Of a stretch of 64,000 bases of DNA, positions 34,135 to 44,330 are shown piece after piece. The notes under the pieces are model-generated. The model saw only the letters and a list, made by a program, of their open reading frames with translations, had not been told where the DNA came from and searched no databases. Made by a program: the position numbers and the translations under genes. How positions within the stretch are numbered: position 1 is the stretch's first letter; every line of letters starts with the position of its first letter. Where the stretch lies: the NCBI RefSeq assembly GCF_013373065.1, contig NZ_JABXIN010000005.1, forward strand, positions 62,001-126,000. Direction: 5' to 3'. The DNA is from Algoriphagus sp. GTDB taxonomy: Bacteria > Bacteroidota > Bacteroidia > Cytophagales > Cyclobacteriaceae.

Positions 34135-34922
34135 CTCACACCGAATCCGCAAAAAAAACCAATCTATTTATGGTGCTGGGATCGATATTCCTAACCAATG
34201 CCATTTTAGCGGAAATCATTGGAGTTAAAATCTTTTCTGCAGAAAAGACCTTCGGCTTTGAGCCGGTAAGTTGGACCTTCTTTGATGAGTATGTGCTGGA
34301 TTTCAATTTGACGGCCGGTGCAGTTATCTGGCCCATCGTTTTTATAACTACCGATATCATCAATGAATATTTCGGAAAGCAAGGCGTTCGAAAAGTAAGT
34401 TTTATTACTGCCGGCTTGATTGCCTATATTTTTGTTGTCATCACAGTAGTCACCAAATTAGTTCCTGCTGATTTCTGGCTGGAAGTTAACGCGATAACAC
34501 CTTTTGGAGAAGAGTTTGACATCTCCTATGCTTTCAATACCATATTCAGACAAGGCTTAGGAATTATTGTTGGTTCGCTAACCGCCTTTTTATTGGGACA
34601 ATTGGTGGATGTCTTTGTTTTCCAACGCCTACGCGCGGTTACAGGATCAAAAATGATTTGGCTTCGAGCAACCGGTTCCACCTTGGTTAGTCAGTTTTTT
34701 GACTCTTTTGTCGTCTTGGGCATTGCATTTTATTTGTTTGGTAATTGGAGCATCAGTCAGGTAGTTGCGGTTGGAATCATCAATTATGTCTATAAATTCA
34801 CAGTAGCAATTGTCCTCACCCCACTATTATATGTGGGCCATAGCCTTATTGATCAGTATCTAGGAAAAGAATTAGCTGAAAAAATGATGAAGGAAGCATC
34901 CTCAGATCGAACCTTTTTATAG
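34131..34922 (+). CDS. Queuosine precursor transporter (YhhQ/DUF165 family)
   Basis: The 263-residue membrane protein has about six to seven helices and the family segments FITTDIINEYFGKQGVRKVS and WLRATGSTLVSQFFDSFVV. YhhQ proteins import queuosine precursors (preQ0/preQ1) for tRNA modification. It overlaps rnz by four bases (ATGA), so a tRNA-processing enzyme and a tRNA-modification transporter share a transcript. Confidence 0.9.
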   Translation: MTHTESAKKTNLFMVLGSIFLTNAILAEIIGVKIFSAEKTFGFEPVSWTFFDEYVLDFNLTAGAVIWPIVFITTDIINEYFGKQGVRKVSFITAGLIAYIFVVITVVTKLVPADFWLEVNAITPFGEEFDISYAFNTIFRQGLGIIVGSLTAFLLGQLVDVFVFQRLRAVTGSKMIWLRATGSTLVSQFFDSFVVLGIAFYLFGNWSISQVVAVGIINYVYKFTVAIVLTPLLYVGHSLIDQYLGKELAEKMMKEASSDRTFL

Positions 34923-35004
34923 TCCATTATACTTTTTCTTGCCGAATATTTTTCTAAGAATTGCTAAATATTTTTAAGAATATTCTAAATGATTATTCAC
35001 ATCC

Positions 35005-35036
35005 TTTGTTTTACAAAATAATTATCCATACTTTTG
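35005..35036 (+). promoter_or_regulatory. Promoter of the DEAD-box helicase gene
   Basis: TTTG (35005-35008), a 20-base spacer and TACTTTTG (35029-35036) match the Bacteroidota -33/-7 consensus in full. Transcription should begin near 35043, which gives a leader of about 95 bases. Confidence 0.7.
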
Positions 35037-35078
35037 CACCGTCAATTTTGATACAGAAATTTTTTTTCTGAACCGTGA

Positions 35079-35134
35079 TTTCCTTACTGTCGCTTGTCTG
35101 GGATCAAGGAACATGGCAGGAAAAAGTAAGGAAA
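35079..35134 (+). promoter_or_regulatory. Leader hairpin hiding the helicase start region
   Basis: TTTCCTTACT (35079-35088) pairs perfectly with AGTAAGGAAA (35125-35134), which ends four bases before the ATG. A smaller inner pairing CTTG / CAAG is possible. The helix would cover the translation-initiation region. Confidence 0.5.
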
Positions 35135-35138
35135 CATC

Positions 35139-36860
35139 ATGGAAAACAACACAAAATTCTCAGACCTGGGGATTTCTAAAGAAATCTTACAGGCAGTGGA
35201 AGAGATGGGCTATACCCAACCTTCCCCCATTCAAGAACAAGCTATCCCCTACATCCTAGAAGGTCATGACGTAATTGGTCAGGCTCAAACTGGAACAGGA
35301 AAAACTGCTGCATTTGCCATTCCAATCATTGATTTGGTAGATCCAGATTTTCACAAGCCTCAGGCAATTATTCTTTGCCCTACCCGAGAGCTTGCTGTTC
35401 AAGTTGAAGGGGAATTTCAAAAACTTGCCAAGTATCACCGAAAAATCAGTTCTGTAGCCATTTATGGAGGCGAATCAATTGACAAGCAGATTCGAATCCT
35501 CAAGAAAGGTGTACAAATTGTAGTCGGTACTCCAGGCCGTGTTCAAGATCATATTGATCGAGGAACATTGAAATTGGATGATGCAGGAATCATCGTTTTG
35601 GACGAGGCAGATGAAATGCTAGATATGGGATTCCGGGACGATATTGAAGCAATCCTTCAGGAAATGCCAGAAGAAAGACAAACCGTCTTCTTCTCTGCAA
35701 CCATGGCCAAACCTATCATGGATTTGACCAGAAAGTATCAGAACGAGCCACATATCATCAAAATCGCTAAAAAAGAATTGACGGTAGATCGGATAGAGCA
35801 AATCTATTATGAGGTAAAACCAACCTTAAAGATGGAATTGATGGTTCGATTGATGACCGTAAATAATTACAACCTATCAGTCGTTTTCTGTAACACCAAG
35901 CGAATGACTGACGAGGTGACCGAATCTTTGGGTTCTAGAGGAATCTTAGCCGAAGCCCTACACGGAGACCTTTCGCAAGCTCAACGTGACAAGGTGATGG
36001 GCAAATTCCGAAAAGGACTTTGCAATGTCTTGGTAGCAACTGACGTAGCTGCAAGAGGAATTGACGTAGACAATGTAGAGGCTGTCTTCAATTTTGATTT
36101 GCCTTTGGATGAAGAATACTATGTTCACCGAATCGGTAGAACAGGTCGTGCTGGAAAATCCGGTGTGGCGATCAACTTTGTGACCGGTCGACGTGACATG
36201 CACAAAATCAATGATTTAGAGCGGTTCACGAAAGCGAGTATTTCCCGAATGGACCCTCCTTCCGTGTCTGAACTGATCGAAATGAAAAAGCGACAGTTAG
36301 TAAAGGACGTGCATCGTACCCTTGCCAAAGAAGAAGACAATCAAATCTTTGAAGAAACCTTGGGTCAACTATTAACAGAAGGTTTGACTCCTGAGCAAGT
36401 TGCACTTGGTCTTATCAAAATGACTATGGGTGAGGCTGTTCAAGAATTAAGAGATCAGGATTTCTCCTTGCCTTCTTACCAAGATCGAAGAAGAGAGCGA
36501 GGCGAGCGATCTGAAAGAGGCGGTCGATTCGAAAGAGGAGGAAGAGATGGAGGTCGTGAGCGAAGAGGCGATCGTAGAGAGGGTGGCCGTGAGCGAAGAG
36601 GTGGCGGAAGAGCTACCGAAGCCAATATGACACGTCTGTTCCTGAACTTAGGTAAAAAGGATAGAATTCGCCCAAATGATATCGTAGGAGCCATCGCAGG
36701 AGAAGCCGGAATCCCCGGAAAGAGCATTGGTGGAATTGATATCTATGAGAATTTCTCTTTTGTGGATGTGCCGAAAAAAGATGCAGATCACGTGATTCGC
36801 ACCATGAAGCAGAACACCATCAAAGGAAAATCCGTAAACATGGAAATATCAAAAGGTTGA
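35139..36860 (+). CDS. DEAD-box RNA helicase with DbpA-type RNA-binding domain
   Basis: The 573-residue protein has all helicase motifs in order: Q motif FSDLGIS...PSPIQ, AQTGTGKT, PTRELA, TPGR, DEAD, SAT, ARGID and HRIGRTGRAG. A helical region (about 380-445) and an Arg/Gly/Glu-rich tract (about 447-490) follow. The C-terminal DbpA/CsdA RNA-binding domain (about 492-570) completes it. It resembles cold-shock helicases (DeaD/CsdA) that remodel rRNA and mRNA. It has a full promoter, a hairpin leader and its own terminator. Confidence 0.95.
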   Translation: MENNTKFSDLGISKEILQAVEEMGYTQPSPIQEQAIPYILEGHDVIGQAQTGTGKTAAFAIPIIDLVDPDFHKPQAIILCPTRELAVQVEGEFQKLAKYHRKISSVAIYGGESIDKQIRILKKGVQIVVGTPGRVQDHIDRGTLKLDDAGIIVLDEADEMLDMGFRDDIEAILQEMPEERQTVFFSATMAKPIMDLTRKYQNEPHIIKIAKKELTVDRIEQIYYEVKPTLKMELMVRLMTVNNYNLSVVFCNTKRMTDEVTESLGSRGILAEALHGDLSQAQRDKVMGKFRKGLCNVLVATDVAARGIDVDNVEAVFNFDLPLDEEYYVHRIGRTGRAGKSGVAINFVTGRRDMHKINDLERFTKASISRMDPPSVSELIEMKKRQLVKDVHRTLAKEEDNQIFEETLGQLLTEGLTPEQVALGLIKMTMGEAVQELRDQDFSLPSYQDRRRERGERSERGGRFERGGRDGGRERRGDRREGGRERRGGGRATEANMTRLFLNLGKKDRIRPNDIVGAIAGEAGIPGKSIGGIDIYENFSFVDVPKKDADHVIRTMKQNTIKGKSVNMEISKG

Positions 36861-36885
36861 TTATAGGTTAAGGTTAATTTGGTTT

Positions 36886-36918
36886 AAGCACATTTCTTTC
36901 GGGAAATGTGCTTTTTTT
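36886..36918 (+). terminator. Intrinsic terminator after the helicase gene
   Basis: The stem AAGCACATTTC (36886-36896) / GGAAATGTGCTT (36902-36913) around a short TTTCG-type loop is followed by a T-run. It covers the ATG at 36908 of the longest rsmE frame, which argues for the inner rsmE start. Confidence 0.85.
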
Positions 36919-36934
36919 GTGTAAAAATGGATCT

Positions 36935-37639
36935 ATGCCTCTCTTTTTTCAGGAAAATAGCACCGCTCCTATCATCACTCTAAGTCTCGATGAGTCCAAG
37001 CATTTGATTCGGGTATTACGGCACAAAACCGGAGATGAAGTTCAAGTTACCGATGGAGCCGGAAACCTTTTTCATTGCAAAATCAGCATTCCTGATCCCA
37101 AAAAAACACAACTGACAGTCGTATCTACAGAAATCATCCCGGAAGAAGATTTTCAAATTCATTTGGCAATTTCCCCAACCAAAAGTCCAGACCGAATAGA
37201 GTGGATGGTGGAAAAAATTACTGAAATCGGATTTGATACGCTTTATTTAATGAAAAGCCAGCATTCTGAGCGGACCTTTTTGAAAACAGATCGGCTGGAA
37301 AAAAAGATTGTTTCAGCCTGCAAACAGAGCAAGCAATATCGAAAACCTAATATCCAAAGTGATTGGGATTTCAAGGACTTGATTAGCTCCAAAGAATTCG
37401 AGGACTTCCAAAAATTCATTGCTTATGTAGACGAGGATCATCAAAATCATCTTTTTGATGTAGCAAAAGCAAAAGGAAAGTACTTGATTCTAATTGGACC
37501 AGAAGGAGATTTTGATCCTCAGGAAATCAAAGAAGCCCTAGCAAATGGATTCCTACCTGTTTCATTGGGAAAAAGTCGGCTCCGTACCGAAACTGCGGGA
37601 TTGGCAGCCGTACAGATGCTACAGATAATCAACAGGTAA
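36935..37639 (+). CDS. rsmE: 16S rRNA m3U1498 methyltransferase
   Basis: From MPLFFQENST the protein is 234 residues, the family length. An N-terminal PUA-like part contains HLIRVLRHKTGDEVQVTDG. The SPOUT methyltransferase part has LIGPEGDFDPQEI and LGKSRLRTETA, which form the AdoMet knot. It methylates U1498 of 16S rRNA. Confidence 0.95.
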   Translation: MPLFFQENSTAPIITLSLDESKHLIRVLRHKTGDEVQVTDGAGNLFHCKISIPDPKKTQLTVVSTEIIPEEDFQIHLAISPTKSPDRIEWMVEKITEIGFDTLYLMKSQHSERTFLKTDRLEKKIVSACKQSKQYRKPNIQSDWDFKDLISSKEFEDFQKFIAYVDEDHQNHLFDVAKAKGKYLILIGPEGDFDPQEIKEALANGFLPVSLGKSRLRTETAGLAAVQMLQIINR

Positions 37640-37765
37640 GCAATTTTTACCTCCTATTTCACTTGAGGACGTAGCCAATTAACTCAAGAAATTCTTAATT
37701 TAGAGTTGTGCTAAAACCTTCACGCTAGAGGTTTATAAGTTTTTACATTTTTAAAGTCTAGAGTT

Positions 37766-38113
37766 GTGCCCTACAAAGAACGCGTTATCGAGAAAAAATA
37801 CCACTCCATTGGTGAAGTGGCTTCTATGTTTAAAGTAGCTCCATCTTTAATCCGCTATTGGGAAGGTGAATTTGATATCATCCGACCCAAGAAGGATAAA
37901 AAGGGAAATCGCCGATATACCAAGGATGATATTCAGAAAATCCGATACGTTTACCATTTGGTCAAGGAAAAAGGCTACACTTTGGATGGGGCCCGCGAAG
38001 TGATCGCACAAGGGAAAGAAAAGGGTTTGGACAAAGTTGAAGCGGTCCAAAAGCTTCAAGAAATCAAAGATTTTTTAATGACTTTGCGGGACGAAATCAA
38101 TGGGAAATCTTGA
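37766..38113 (+). CDS. MerR family transcriptional regulator
   Basis: The 115-residue protein has a MerR winged helix (about 12-80: YHSIGEVASMFKVAPSLIRY, RYTKDDIQKIRYVYHLVKEK). It ends in a short coiled helix without an effector domain. The start is a GTG. This small form is widespread in Bacteroidota and its targets are unknown. Its end overlaps dprA by 14 bases. Confidence 0.9.
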   Translation: MPYKERVIEKKYHSIGEVASMFKVAPSLIRYWEGEFDIIRPKKDKKGNRRYTKDDIQKIRYVYHLVKEKGYTLDGAREVIAQGKEKGLDKVEAVQKLQEIKDFLMTLRDEINGKS

Positions 38114-39218
38114 TCATGAACAAATCCGTTATTTTCTAGCCTTATCCTTAGCTCCTAAAATTGGACCGGGCGTTTTAAAAGCTATTCTTGCCTACGCTGG
38201 TTCTGCGAAAGGATTTTTTGAAATCCCCAAAGGCAAAGCTTCTAAAATCCCGAAAGTAGGCCCTAAACTTCTTGCCATTCGGGAATCCAAAAATGAGTTG
38301 CTTCGAAAAGCAGATGAGCTCATCAATCTTGCTGAGAAAAAGAATTTTCAAATTCGAACCTTTTTGGACCCAAAATTTCCCAATCGCCTTAAATCGATTG
38401 AAGATGCTCCTGCCCTTCTTTTTTCAAAAGGTGTTAATGACTTAGAATTTGAAAAATCCATTGGAATAGTAGGTACCCGAAGTGCAACTGATTATGGAAA
38501 ATCAGCCACCCGAAAAATAGTAGAAGACCTTGCACTTTATAAACCTGTGATAGTTTCCGGACTTGCCTACGGGATAGACATTGAGGCTCACCGGGCAGCA
38601 TTACAATCTGGTTTACCCACCATAGCTGTAATGGGGTCCCCTATCGATCAAATTTACCCTGCTGTCCATCGAAAGACTGCAGAGCAATTGCAAGAAACAG
38701 GTGCCTTACTCAGTGAATATGCACCTGGGTCGAAGATGATGCCCGGGAATTTCCCGGCGAGAAACCGAATCATTGCTGGCCTCTCAGATGCATTGATAGT
38801 CGTAGAAGCTGCAGCAAAAGGAGGAGCACTGATCACTGCCGAAATTGCCTACAGTTATGATAAGGAAATTTTTGCGGTACCAGGAAACCTCCAATCGACC
38901 TATTCCGAAGGCTGCAATCATTTGATCAAAAAAATGAAAGCCTCTATCTACACCGGTCCTGATGATATTGCAGAGGCACTTTTTTGGTCCAAACCGGGTG
39001 AAAGCAAAGTTTCCAAACCCAAATTGGACTTGACACACCGGGACAAAGAAGAACAACTCATCCTTTCACTTCTGCAGGAAAAAGGAGAATCAGAAATCGA
39101 TCAAATCTCTTACGCTACAGATATTCCTTTAGGGATATTATCCTCCAAATTATTATCTCTCGAATTTGAAGGAATAGTCAAGTCCCTACCGGGTAAAAAA
39201 TTCAAATTGTTGGTTTGA
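38100..39218 (+). CDS. dprA: DNA-processing protein A
   Basis: The 372-residue protein has an N-terminal helix-hairpin-like part (about 1-80). The Rossmann-type DprA core contains GIVGTRSATDYGK, VSGLAYGID and FPARNRIIAGLS, followed by a C-terminal winged helix (about 310-370). DprA loads RecA on incoming single-stranded DNA during transformation. It starts inside the merR-like gene. Confidence 0.95.
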   Translation: MGNLDHEQIRYFLALSLAPKIGPGVLKAILAYAGSAKGFFEIPKGKASKIPKVGPKLLAIRESKNELLRKADELINLAEKKNFQIRTFLDPKFPNRLKSIEDAPALLFSKGVNDLEFEKSIGIVGTRSATDYGKSATRKIVEDLALYKPVIVSGLAYGIDIEAHRAALQSGLPTIAVMGSPIDQIYPAVHRKTAEQLQETGALLSEYAPGSKMMPGNFPARNRIIAGLSDALIVVEAAAKGGALITAEIAYSYDKEIFAVPGNLQSTYSEGCNHLIKKMKASIYTGPDDIAEALFWSKPGESKVSKPKLDLTHRDKEEQLILSLLQEKGESEIDQISYATDIPLGILSSKLLSLEFEGIVKSLPGKKFKLLV

Positions 39219-39219
39219 C

Positions 39220-39771
39220 TTAGCGGGACTTAAGCTTACGAATCAACTTTGGGTAATACCAAAGATAGAAGCCACTTAAAGCCAAAAGGATTAATCCCAA
39301 AGAAGTCAAGGTCGAATAAAAAAGCTTTGCGCCTTCGTCTCCTGCTGTGTAATAATCCACAATGCTTCCATCGTGAAGCTTTTCGATCCAGTCTGAATGA
39401 CGGGTAGAAATGGATAATACTTCTCCTGAATATCCGTCTACCTGAACCTCTGAAAAGTGTTTTTTAAAGGTAACCTTTGCAATGCCCTTATCCGGTCGAA
39501 TATCAATTCGATCTACTGCTGGATCTCTTCCAAGTTTGTGCATTTCCTCCTCCCCGATTCTAACCATTTCCGAGGGTAAAATCCAAGTTCCGTTTTCTAC
39601 CTGTGTCTTTTGGGTTGGAGGCAGCAGCTCAACTTTCTTTTTCCAGGCAAGTAAAATGGAAGTGATGCCGATCAACAAGAAAAAAATGATCAAGGGAATC
39701 CCCAACCACTTATGAATAGTTCTATAAAGCCGGACTGTCTTTGCTTTTTGCTGAATGGAGGAGTTTCCCAT
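39220..39771 (-). CDS. PepSY domain membrane protein
   Basis: The 183-residue protein has two transmembrane helices (about 18-40 and 148-172) on either side of an extracytoplasmic PepSY-like domain (about 60-140, DKGIAKVTFKKHFSEVQVDG). Such proteins are often reductase- or iron-uptake-associated. It begins 6 bases after the HMG-CoA-lyase-like gene and may be the last gene of the methionine operon. Its role there is unclear. Confidence 0.85.
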   Translation of the reverse strand: MGNSSIQQKAKTVRLYRTIHKWLGIPLIIFFLLIGITSILLAWKKKVELLPPTQKTQVENGTWILPSEMVRIGEEEMHKLGRDPAVDRIDIRPDKGIAKVTFKKHFSEVQVDGYSGEVLSISTRHSDWIEKLHDGSIVDYYTAGDEGAKLFYSTLTSLGLILLALSGFYLWYYPKLIRKLKSR

Positions 39772-39777
39772 AGGTAC

Positions 39778-40626
39778 TTATAAAAAAATCGTATTCGCGA
39801 GTTTCATGGCTTCCCCAAGTTCCCCATGATTTAAATTCAAATCATATCCTTCTTGCTCCAAAGTTTCAATCATCACCTCTGTAGCCATATTCCCCACCAA
39901 TTCATCCTTGGCCATGGGACAACCTCCAAAACCCTGCAAGGCCCCATCAAATCTTCTACAACCTCCTTTTAGCCCTGCAATCACTTTCTCTTCAATTTGA
40001 TCTTTTCGACTGTGCAAATGAGCTCCAAAAGTAATGTGGGGAAATGCCTGGGTTTGTACTTCAAATAGTTTGGAAATCAATTCCGGAGTGGCCACACCAA
40101 TGGTATCACTCAACGAAATGGTCTTTATTTCCAATTCATCTAACTTCTGAACAAATTCTGCCACCAATTCAGGGGAATACGGATCGCCATAGGGATTTCC
40201 AAACCCCATACTAAGGTAAACCACCTGCTCTTTTCCCTTCACGTGACAAAGATTTTGGATGGTTTCTACTGTTTCCAATGCCTGGGCTATACTGGCTTTG
40301 GTATTTCGCTGTTGAAAAGTCTCAGAAAGAGAAAGCGGAAAACCCAAATAATCGATCTCTTCAAATTGAAGGGCATCCTCAGCGCCTCGAACATTGGCAA
40401 CAATTGCCAAAAGTTTGGATTTGCTCTTATGAAGATCGAGCATTTCCAAAACTTCTGCAGTATCCCGCATCTGTGGAATGGCCTTGGGACTCACAAAACT
40501 CCCAAAATCAATAGTATGAAAGCCCACTTCGAGCAATTGATTAATATAAGCAGCCTTGATGGCAGAGTCGATGTAATCGGGAAGCCCTTGCATGGCATCC
40601 CTCGGACATTCGATTAATTGAATCAT
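39778..40626 (-). CDS. Hydroxymethylglutaryl-CoA lyase-like enzyme
   Basis: The 282-residue TIM-barrel protein of the DRE-TIM family keeps the PRD start (ECPRDAMQ), FVSPKAIPQM, SDTIGVATP and the Cys loop GFGGCPMAKDELVGN of HMG-CoA lyases. Two departures are seen: GPRDGLQ is ECPRDAMQ, and the metal-site segment reads HLHSRKDQ instead of HxHDTxGQ, although both His are kept. It should cleave HMG-CoA or a related acyl-CoA. It lies 52 bases after metF in a methionine operon, an unexpected place. Confidence 0.82.
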   Translation of the reverse strand: MIQLIECPRDAMQGLPDYIDSAIKAAYINQLLEVGFHTIDFGSFVSPKAIPQMRDTAEVLEMLDLHKSKSKLLAIVANVRGAEDALQFEEIDYLGFPLSLSETFQQRNTKASIAQALETVETIQNLCHVKGKEQVVYLSMGFGNPYGDPYSPELVAEFVQKLDELEIKTISLSDTIGVATPELISKLFEVQTQAFPHITFGAHLHSRKDQIEEKVIAGLKGGCRRFDGALQGFGGCPMAKDELVGNMATEVMIETLEQEGYDLNLNHGELGEAMKLANTIFL

Positions 40627-40678
40627 ACTCGAAGATAGGGAGAATCAAGAAAATGAATGGGAGGATTTGGAAGAGCGG

Positions 40679-41632
40679 TTAAAATACCTCCTTGGCAATC
40701 TTGTAAGTAGCATCCGCCTTACTCATGGTATAGAAATGCAAACTTGGAACTCCTGCCGCTACCAATTCCTTGGACTGCTCAATAGCCCAATCAATCCCCA
40801 CTTCTTTTACCTCTGCATTCGTCTTACACTTCTCCAATTCATCCATCAGTGCATCCGGAAGATCCAAATAAAAAGTTCGTGGCAACATGGTGATTTGATT
40901 TACAGTCGTGATGGGCTTAATTCCCGGAATGATTGGAACCTCAATTCCTATTTCCCGGACTTTCTTGACAAATTCAAAATACTTCTGATTATCAAAAAAC
41001 ATCTGAGTCACGATGTATTCGGCTCCTTTATCAACTTTTTCTTTCAGGTATTTCAAGTCAAATTTCAAGGAAGGAGCCTCGAAATGCTTCTCAGGATAGC
41101 CGGCCACGCCAACGCAAAATTCGGTATGAAAACTGGTCTCAGTTTCCTCATGCAAGTATTTTCCTTGATTCATTCGGACGATTTGCTCCACCAATTCGCT
41201 TGCATAGTGATGCCCGTCTTTTTCAGGAATAAACTTCCCATCAGTTTTAGGGGCATCTCCACGCAAAGCCAGGACATTATCCACCCCGATAAAATTCAAA
41301 TCAATCAACGCGTTCTCCGTTTCTTCCTTGGTGAATCCTCCACACAATAAATGCGGGACAGCATCCACATGAAAGCGGTTCATGATAGCTGCACAAATCC
41401 CCACCGTACCAGGTCTTTTTTTGGTACTTATCTTCTCCAAAAGTCCATTCGGATGCTTTTTGTAAATGTATTCCTCTCGATGGTAGGTTACATCCACGAA
41501 GGGAGGCTTGAATTCCATCAAAGGCTCAATTCCTTCCAACAAATCCTTCAAACTCTGCCCTTTTAAGGGTGGTAAAATCTCAAATGAAAAAAGCGTGGAC
41601 TTCGCGTTTTTTAGGTGTTCAGTTATTTTCAT
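40679..41632 (-). CDS. metF: Methylenetetrahydrofolate reductase
   Basis: The 317-residue FAD-dependent TIM barrel opens with FSFEILPPLKG and has VDVTYHR, NVLALRGDAP and IVTQMFFDN, all family hallmarks. It makes 5-methyltetrahydrofolate, the methyl donor for methionine synthase. It starts 4 bases after the stop of the large MetH gene. Confidence 0.96.
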   Translation of the reverse strand: MKITEHLKNAKSTLFSFEILPPLKGQSLKDLLEGIEPLMEFKPPFVDVTYHREEYIYKKHPNGLLEKISTKKRPGTVGICAAIMNRFHVDAVPHLLCGGFTKEETENALIDLNFIGVDNVLALRGDAPKTDGKFIPEKDGHHYASELVEQIVRMNQGKYLHEETETSFHTEFCVGVAGYPEKHFEAPSLKFDLKYLKEKVDKGAEYIVTQMFFDNQKYFEFVKKVREIGIEVPIIPGIKPITTVNQITMLPRTFYLDLPDALMDELEKCKTNAEVKEVGIDWAIEQSKELVAAGVPSLHFYTMSKADATYKIAKEVF

Positions 41633-41636
41633 GCGA

Positions 41637-44330
41637 TTAAGCTTCTACAGTAGGTTTTGGTTGATAGGCCAAATTGGGTGATAATAATCGTTCGGCTTGG
41701 GCTACGGAAATTCCTTTTCGCTCTGCATAGGAAGCTACTTGATCCTCTCCTATTTTCCCGAGACCAAAATACTTGGCTTCAGGATGAGCAAAATAAAAGC
41801 CAGAAACGGAGCTAGTAGGCAACATGGCATAACTGGAGGTTAGTGTAATGCCAACGGTGTTTTCCATATCCAGAATCTTAGAAATCGTTTCCTTCTCTGA
41901 ATGCTCTGGACAAGCCGGATATCCCGGAGCAGGACGAATTCCTTGATACGCTTCTCGGATCAAAGCATCATTATCCAGCTGTTCATTCTTGACATAGCCC
42001 CAATAATCTCTTCTCACCAATTCATGCACATATTCGGCAGCTGCCTCAGCCAAACGATCTGCCAAGGCTTTCAACAAAATATCATGGTAATCGTCTCCTT
42101 TTGCTTGAAATTCTGCTGATTTTTTATCCATATCCAAACCAGCAGTCACTGCAAAACATCCCAAATAATCTACTTGATCGGGATGGATATAATCAGCCAA
42201 AGAACGATTTGGAACCCCCTTCCCTTTTTTACCCTGCTGTCTCAAGAAATGAAACTGACCTAAAGTCAAACCTGAATTATGAGGATCTAAAAGACTCACA
42301 TCATCCCCATTTCGTTTTACAGGAATCAGGGAAAATACAGCTTTAGCGGAAAGCCATTTCTCAGCAATTAATTGATCCAACATGGTTTGAGCATCAGCAA
42401 AAAGTTTTTTAGCCTCCTCTCCAACTACTGGATCTTCCAATATCTTGGGATAGCGTCCGCTCAACATCCAGGTATTGAAAAAAGGTGTCCAATCGATATA
42501 TTCCCGCAATATATTCAGGTCCAACTCTTCCAAAACAGTCTTTCCCAAAACCTTTGGTTTTACAGGTTCAAAATGAGCCCAATCAATGGCTACAGGGTTA
42601 GATTTTGCTTCCTCGTAAGAAATGAGCTGCTTGATGGATTGCTTAGCTTCATGCTCAATGCGAAGCTGCTTATAGGTTTCTTTGATTTTTTGATGATAAG
42701 CGGCTCGTGTTTCTTCTGAAATCGCCTCTCCTGCAATGGGCACAGACTTACTGGCATCTGTTACATGTACTACAGTTCCGGAATATACCGGATCGATTTT
42801 CACTGCTGTATGGATTCGGGAAGTAGTAGCCCCTCCAATCAATAAAGGGATCTTTAACCCTTGTCGCTCCATTTCAGAGGCCACATTCACCATTTCATCC
42901 AAGGAAGGAGTGATCAACCCGCTCAAACCGATGATATCTACCTTATTTTTCACGGCTTCATCAATAATCTTTTGAGCATCTACCATCACTCCCAAATCAA
43001 TAATCTGGTAACTATTGCAAGCCAAGACAACCCCCACGATATTCTTTCCGATATCATGCACATCCCCCTTCACCGTAGCAAGCAAAATTTTCTTCAAACT
43101 GGAAGCTTCCTGTCCTTCTTCTGGCAAAGGCATAAAGGGCTCCAAATAGGCTACTGCCTTCTTCATCACCCGGGCAGATTTAACTACCTGAGGCAAAAAC
43201 ATTTTCCCCTCTCCAAAGAGATCCCCTACCACATTCATCCCGTCCATCAAAGGACCTTCGATTACTTTCAAAGGATCTTTCAACTCTAATCTAGCCGCTT
43301 CGGTATCCTCAATGATGTAATCCAAAATACCTTTTACCAAGGCATGCTCTATTCGTTTGGAAACAGGATCATTTCGCCAAGCTTCACTGATGGCTTCCTT
43401 TTTACCTGAAGCTTTCACCGTTTCTGCGAAATCTAAGAGACGCTCAGTAGCATCTGACCTTCGGTCAAAAAGTACATCCTCAACACGCTCCAGCAAATCC
43501 TTTGGAATATCATCATACACCTCCAACATGGTTGGATTAACGATTCCCATGTCCATTCCATGATGGATGGCATGGTAAAGAAAAGCAGCGTGCATGGCTT
43601 CTCGTACCGGATTGTTTCCTCGGAAGGAAAAAGATACATTGGAAACCCCTCCACTTACCTTCGCGCCGGGTAGATTTTCTTTGATCCATTTGGTAGCCAA
43701 AAAGAAATCCAAGGCATTTCGTCGATGTTCTTCCATCCCAGTCGCAACCGGGAAAATATTAGGATCAAAAATGATGTCCTGAGGATTGAATTTGACCTGC
43801 TCAACCAAAATCTTATAACTCCTTGAACAGATTTCAATCCGTCTCTCCAAGGTGTCAGCCTGCCCCTGTTCATCAAAAGCCATCACAACAACTGCCGCTC
43901 CAAATTTCTTAATGGTTTTTGCCTGTTGGATAAACTCTTCCTCCCCATTTTTCAGTGAGATTGAATTCACAATTCCCTTTCCTTGGATGCATTTCAGACC
44001 AGCCAAAATGATATTCCATTTGGAACTGTCAATCATGATTGGGATCCGGCTGATTTCAGGTTCAGAGGCGATCAGGTTGAGAAACTTGACCATAGCGGCC
44101 TCTCCATCCAACATGCCTTCATCCATGCAGACATCTAATACCTGCGCCCCTCCTCGAACTTGATCCAAAGCCACTTCCAAGGCTTCATCATACTGTTCAT
44201 TGAGGATCAAACGGGCAAACTTCTTAGAACCAGTGACATTGGTTCGCTCTCCAATATTGACAAAATTGATCGTAGGGGTAAATACCAATGGTTCTAGCCC
44301 CGATAATTTCAAATAATTCGACTTATACAT
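41637..44330 (-). CDS. metH: Methionine synthase, folate/cobalamin/activation part of split MetH
   Basis: The 897-residue protein holds the last three MetH modules. The pterin-binding barrel is about 5-280 ([16 protein letters not shown]). The cobalamin module is about 300-560, with the His ligand motif DVHDIGKN. The AdoMet activation domain is about 600-890 ([12 protein letters not shown]). It needs the homocysteine-binding module encoded by the preceding gene, whose end it overlaps by 8 bases. With the 352-residue partner the total length matches a complete MetH. Confidence 0.95.
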   Translation of the reverse strand: MYKSNYLKLSGLEPLVFTPTINFVNIGERTNVTGSKKFARLILNEQYDEALEVALDQVRGGAQVLDVCMDEGMLDGEAAMVKFLNLIASEPEISRIPIMIDSSKWNIILAGLKCIQGKGIVNSISLKNGEEEFIQQAKTIKKFGAAVVVMAFDEQGQADTLERRIEICSRSYKILVEQVKFNPQDIIFDPNIFPVATGMEEHRRNALDFFLATKWIKENLPGAKVSGGVSNVSFSFRGNNPVREAMHAAFLYHAIHHGMDMGIVNPTMLEVYDDIPKDLLERVEDVLFDRRSDATERLLDFAETVKASGKKEAISEAWRNDPVSKRIEHALVKGILDYIIEDTEAARLELKDPLKVIEGPLMDGMNVVGDLFGEGKMFLPQVVKSARVMKKAVAYLEPFMPLPEEGQEASSLKKILLATVKGDVHDIGKNIVGVVLACNSYQIIDLGVMVDAQKIIDEAVKNKVDIIGLSGLITPSLDEMVNVASEMERQGLKIPLLIGGATTSRIHTAVKIDPVYSGTVVHVTDASKSVPIAGEAISEETRAAYHQKIKETYKQLRIEHEAKQSIKQLISYEEAKSNPVAIDWAHFEPVKPKVLGKTVLEELDLNILREYIDWTPFFNTWMLSGRYPKILEDPVVGEEAKKLFADAQTMLDQLIAEKWLSAKAVFSLIPVKRNGDDVSLLDPHNSGLTLGQFHFLRQQGKKGKGVPNRSLADYIHPDQVDYLGCFAVTAGLDMDKKSAEFQAKGDDYHDILLKALADRLAEAAAEYVHELVRRDYWGYVKNEQLDNDALIREAYQGIRPAPGYPACPEHSEKETISKILDMENTVGITLTSSYAMLPTSSVSGFYFAHPEAKYFGLGKIGEDQVASYAERKGISVAQAERLLSPNLAYQPKPTVEA

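Noticed and set aside
40667..41350. 227-codon open frame antisense to metF
   Set aside because: metF is fully conserved on the other strand; the antisense product has no recognisable domain.
44323..44330. Split MetH as a sequencing frameshift or pseudogene
   Set aside because: The two frames overlap by 8 bases at a natural module border, each has a proper start and stop, and all modules and motifs are intact. This is a genuine two-gene arrangement.
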